Below are positions 6,090 to 7,510 of a stretch of DNA of 7,510 nucleotides, in pieces (position 1 is the stretch's first letter; every line of letters begins with the position of its first letter). The stretch lies in assembly GCA_964651005.1 (NCBI GenBank), contig CAZYVL010000119.1, positions 1-7,510 on the forward strand, written 5' to 3'. The position numbers and the translations under genes were made by a program. This DNA comes from DATMFV01 sp964651005. Lineage in GTDB: Bacteria > Verrucomicrobiota > Verrucomicrobiia > Chthoniobacterales > Chthoniobacteraceae. The notes beneath the pieces were generated by a model, which did no database searches, was not told where the DNA came from, and saw only the letters and a list, made by a program, of their open reading frames with translations.

Positions 6090-6104
6090 GCGCCTTCGGG
6101 AAGC

Positions 6105-7337
6105 ATGAGAATCCTGATGTTCAACGAAGCGGCCGCACCCGTCGGGGGCGAGATGAACCATTACGTCCTCGACGTGGCCGCGCGGCTGCGGGCGGCGGGA
6201 GAGGTCGTGGCGCTCGTCCACGGCCGCCAGCCGAAGGCCGAGTTCCGGGGCGCCCGTTATCTCTTCGATCACCTGCGCAAAATGGGCGCGTCTGCCGAGG
6301 AGGTCCGCGTCCGGCTGGAGGCGATCGTCGATGACTTCAAGCCCGACGTGATCCAGATCCACGGCGTGCCGAATCTCGCGCTCGACCCGTGGCTCGCCGC
6401 GTGCGCGCCGACGCTTCGCTGGGTGCATAATCATCTCCCCTACTGCTCCGGCGGCGCGATGACGCTGGCGTGGCCGCGCCGCCCGTGTCGCCGCGCGCAC
6501 GGCCCCGGCTGTCTGGCGCTGCACGCGCTGCGCGGCTGCGGCTCGCCCGATCCGCTGCACAACCTCGTGCGTTACCGGCAGGTCTCCGCCGCGCTCTCCG
6601 TGCTGCGGGCGCTGCCGCGTCTCCAGGTGGCCAGCGGCATGATGAAAGCGAACCTGGTCCGCAACGGCATCGACCCCGCGCGGATCGAGCAGATCCCGCT
6701 CTACGCGCCCCCGCCCGCACCCGCCTCAGAGCCGCGCCGCGCGCCTCCCACGGCGCGCCGCTTCATCCTGCAACCCGGCAGCCTTGTGCCGCACAAGGGG
6801 GCGTGGCTGCTCGTGCGCGAGATCGCAAAGCTCCCCCGGGATGTCGATCTCGTCTTCGCGGGCGGCGGGGGCAAGCTGGAGCGCCCGTTGAAAAAGTACG
6901 CCGCCCGGCACGGGCTGAGCGACCGCGTGCGGGTGATGGGCGAGGTAAACCCGGACCAGTGGCGGCTCCTTTTTTCACAGGCCGCGCTCGTGGCGATGCC
7001 TTCGCTCTGGAACGAGCCGCTCGGGCTGGCGGGCCTCTACGCAATGGCGCACGGCAAGCCGGTCGTGGCGTTCCGGGGAAGCGGCATCGATGAATGGCTG
7101 GAGGATGGCCAGACCGGCCTCGCTATTGCCCACGGCGCCCACGGCGCGCCCAACGCTTTCGTCACGGCAGTCGCCTCGCTGCTCCAGGACACCCCGCTCG
7201 CGCAAAAGCTGGGCCGCGGGGCCGCCGAGCGGTGGAGCGCCCGCTTCCAGCCCGAGCACCACCTGGAGAACCTCCGCGCCTGCTACGCGCGGATGGCGGC
7301 CACGCCCTCCACCACGCCCCCCGATAACGCGACATAG
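6105..7337 (+). CDS. GT4-type glycosyltransferase (GT-B fold)
   Basis: A 410-residue protein that probably transfers a sugar from a nucleotide-sugar donor, most likely in cell-envelope or exopolysaccharide synthesis; donor and acceptor are unknown. The N-terminal Rossmann domain opens with MRILMFNEAAAPVGGEMNHYV, with the Gly-rich acceptor-side loop, and includes DVIQIHGVPN (81-90) and WVHNHLPYC (106-114). C114, C128, C136 and C145 form a cysteine cluster like that in some GT4 proteins. The C-terminal GT1/GT4 domain begins near 219 with FILQPGSLVPHKGAWLLVRE, then DLVFAGGGG (248-256), RVMGEVNPDQ (276-285) and ALVAMPSLWNEPLGLAGLYAMAHGKPVVA (294-322). The first Glu of the EX7E motif is E304, but the second position is Y312. 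The ATG at 6105 gives the natural N-terminus; only a weak GGGAAG precedes it. There is no signal peptide or membrane segment, so it is probably cytoplasmic or membrane-associated. It follows recN by 69 bases, with no other polysaccharide genes in view. Confidence 0.9.
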   Translation: MRILMFNEAAAPVGGEMNHYVLDVAARLRAAGEVVALVHGRQPKAEFRGARYLFDHLRKMGASAEEVRVRLEAIVDDFKPDVIQIHGVPNLALDPWLAACAPTLRWVHNHLPYCSGGAMTLAWPRRPCRRAHGPGCLALHALRGCGSPDPLHNLVRYRQVSAALSVLRALPRLQVASGMMKANLVRNGIDPARIEQIPLYAPPPAPASEPRRAPPTARRFILQPGSLVPHKGAWLLVREIAKLPRDVDLVFAGGGGKLERPLKKYAARHGLSDRVRVMGEVNPDQWRLLFSQAALVAMPSLWNEPLGLAGLYAMAHGKPVVAFRGSGIDEWLEDGQTGLAIAHGAHGAPNAFVTAVASLLQDTPLAQKLGRGAAERWSARFQPEHHLENLRACYARMAATPSTTPPDNAT

Positions 7338-7362
7338 CCCCGCAGTTTTTCCTTGCCGGAAG

Positions 7363-7381
7363 CGTCGTTTTCGACGATTTT
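7363..7381 (+). terminator. Possible weak intrinsic terminator
   Basis: CGTCG (7363-7367), loop TTTT, CGACG (7372-7376) form a perfect 5-bp stem followed by ATTTT, 26 bases after the glycosyltransferase stop. The stem is short and the T-run only four bases, so it may be weak. The position between a protein gene and a tRNA gene fits a transcript end. Confidence 0.4.
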
Positions 7382-7432
7382 CCCTCCCCACTGCGAGGCT
7401 TGGATTCTCATCCGCCTCGCCCGGGAAAACAC

Positions 7433-7505
7433 GGGGATATAGCTCAGTTGGTAGAGCGGTTCGTTCGCAATGAACAGGTCAGGGGTTCGAATCCCCTTAT
7501 CTCCA
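7433..7505 (+). tRNA. tRNA-Ala (anticodon CGC)
   Basis: A complete 73-base cloverleaf. The acceptor stem GGGGATA (7433-7439) pairs with TATCTCC (7498-7504), including the G3:U70 wobble pair that is the main identity element for alanyl-tRNA synthetase. The D arm is GCTC-AGTTGGTA-GAGC (7442-7457). The anticodon stem GTTCG/TGAAC encloses the loop TTCGCAA with anticodon CGC at 7466-7468, reading GCG codons. A five-base variable loop follows, then the T arm AGGGG-TTCGAAT-CCCCT (7481-7497) and discriminator A at 7505. The 3' CCA is not encoded (GTT follows), so it must be added after transcription. No clear promoter is seen upstream. Confidence 0.97.
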
Positions 7506-7510
7506 GTTTC

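Noticed and set aside
4314..6560. Long minus-strand open frame (748 codons) antisense to recN and the glycosyltransferase
   Set aside because: It is the antisense shadow of recN, whose Walker and signature motifs are clear. The translation is Arg/Gly/Ala-rich without domain motifs, as expected in GC-rich DNA.
7338..7432. Promoter for the tRNA gene
   Set aside because: TTGGAT and TTGCCG are present, but no -10-like hexamer lies at suitable spacing; not supportable by eye.
7433..7510. tRNA-Ala as an integration site of a mobile island
   Set aside because: Only five bases follow the gene in this window, with no integrase or repeated tRNA end visible; there is no evidence either way.

Overview
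The window is very GC-rich except for its left edge. It carries five complete protein genes and one tRNA gene, all apparently chromosomal. The best guess for the host is a member of the Verrucomicrobiota, possibly an Opitutales-like lineage. This rests on a TIGR03790-type protein beside a DUF2851 protein and a PhnP-like hydrolase, strong GC bias, and start sites with no convincing Shine-Dalgarno motif. It is an inference from gene content, not a marker-gene assignment.

Layout. Positions 1-222 are a lower-GC stretch (about 50% G+C by hand count, against about 75% just inside the next gene) with no recognisable gene. Three minus-strand genes follow, which read from right to left as one likely operon: a PhnP-like metallo-beta-lactamase-fold hydrolase (4255-3434), a secreted TIGR03790 family protein with an alpha-helical C-terminal extension (3434-1749, sharing one base with the hydrolase stop), and a DUF2851 protein (1716-223, 32 bases further on). 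A 73-base divergent intergenic region (4256-4328) separates this operon from recN on the plus strand (4329-6035, GTG start). After a 69-base repeat-rich spacer comes a GT4-type glycosyltransferase (6105-7337). A small hairpin follows that may be a terminator, and the window ends with tRNA-Ala(CGC) (7433-7505).

Function. RecN is a DNA double-strand-break repair SMC-like ATPase. The glycosyltransferase probably acts in cell-envelope or exopolysaccharide synthesis. The minus-strand operon combines one enzyme of a known fold with two uncharacterised families, so no shared pathway can be named. No phage, transposon, CRISPR, toxin-antitoxin or defence module is visible.

The most unusual signal is a set of short, mostly nine-base periodic repeats that recur at variable gene ends, linkers and spacers. 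One nonamer family (roughly ATCCNGGGA, or GATTCCCNG on the other strand) forms the C-terminal tail of the hydrolase and part of the N-terminal region of the DUF2851 protein, and a ten-base piece of it sits in a RecN-specific loop insertion. Other points worth a second look are a possible leaderless recN transcript, a glycosyltransferase with a substituted EX7E motif and a four-cysteine cluster, and the uncharacterised three-gene operon. No dramatic new system was found.
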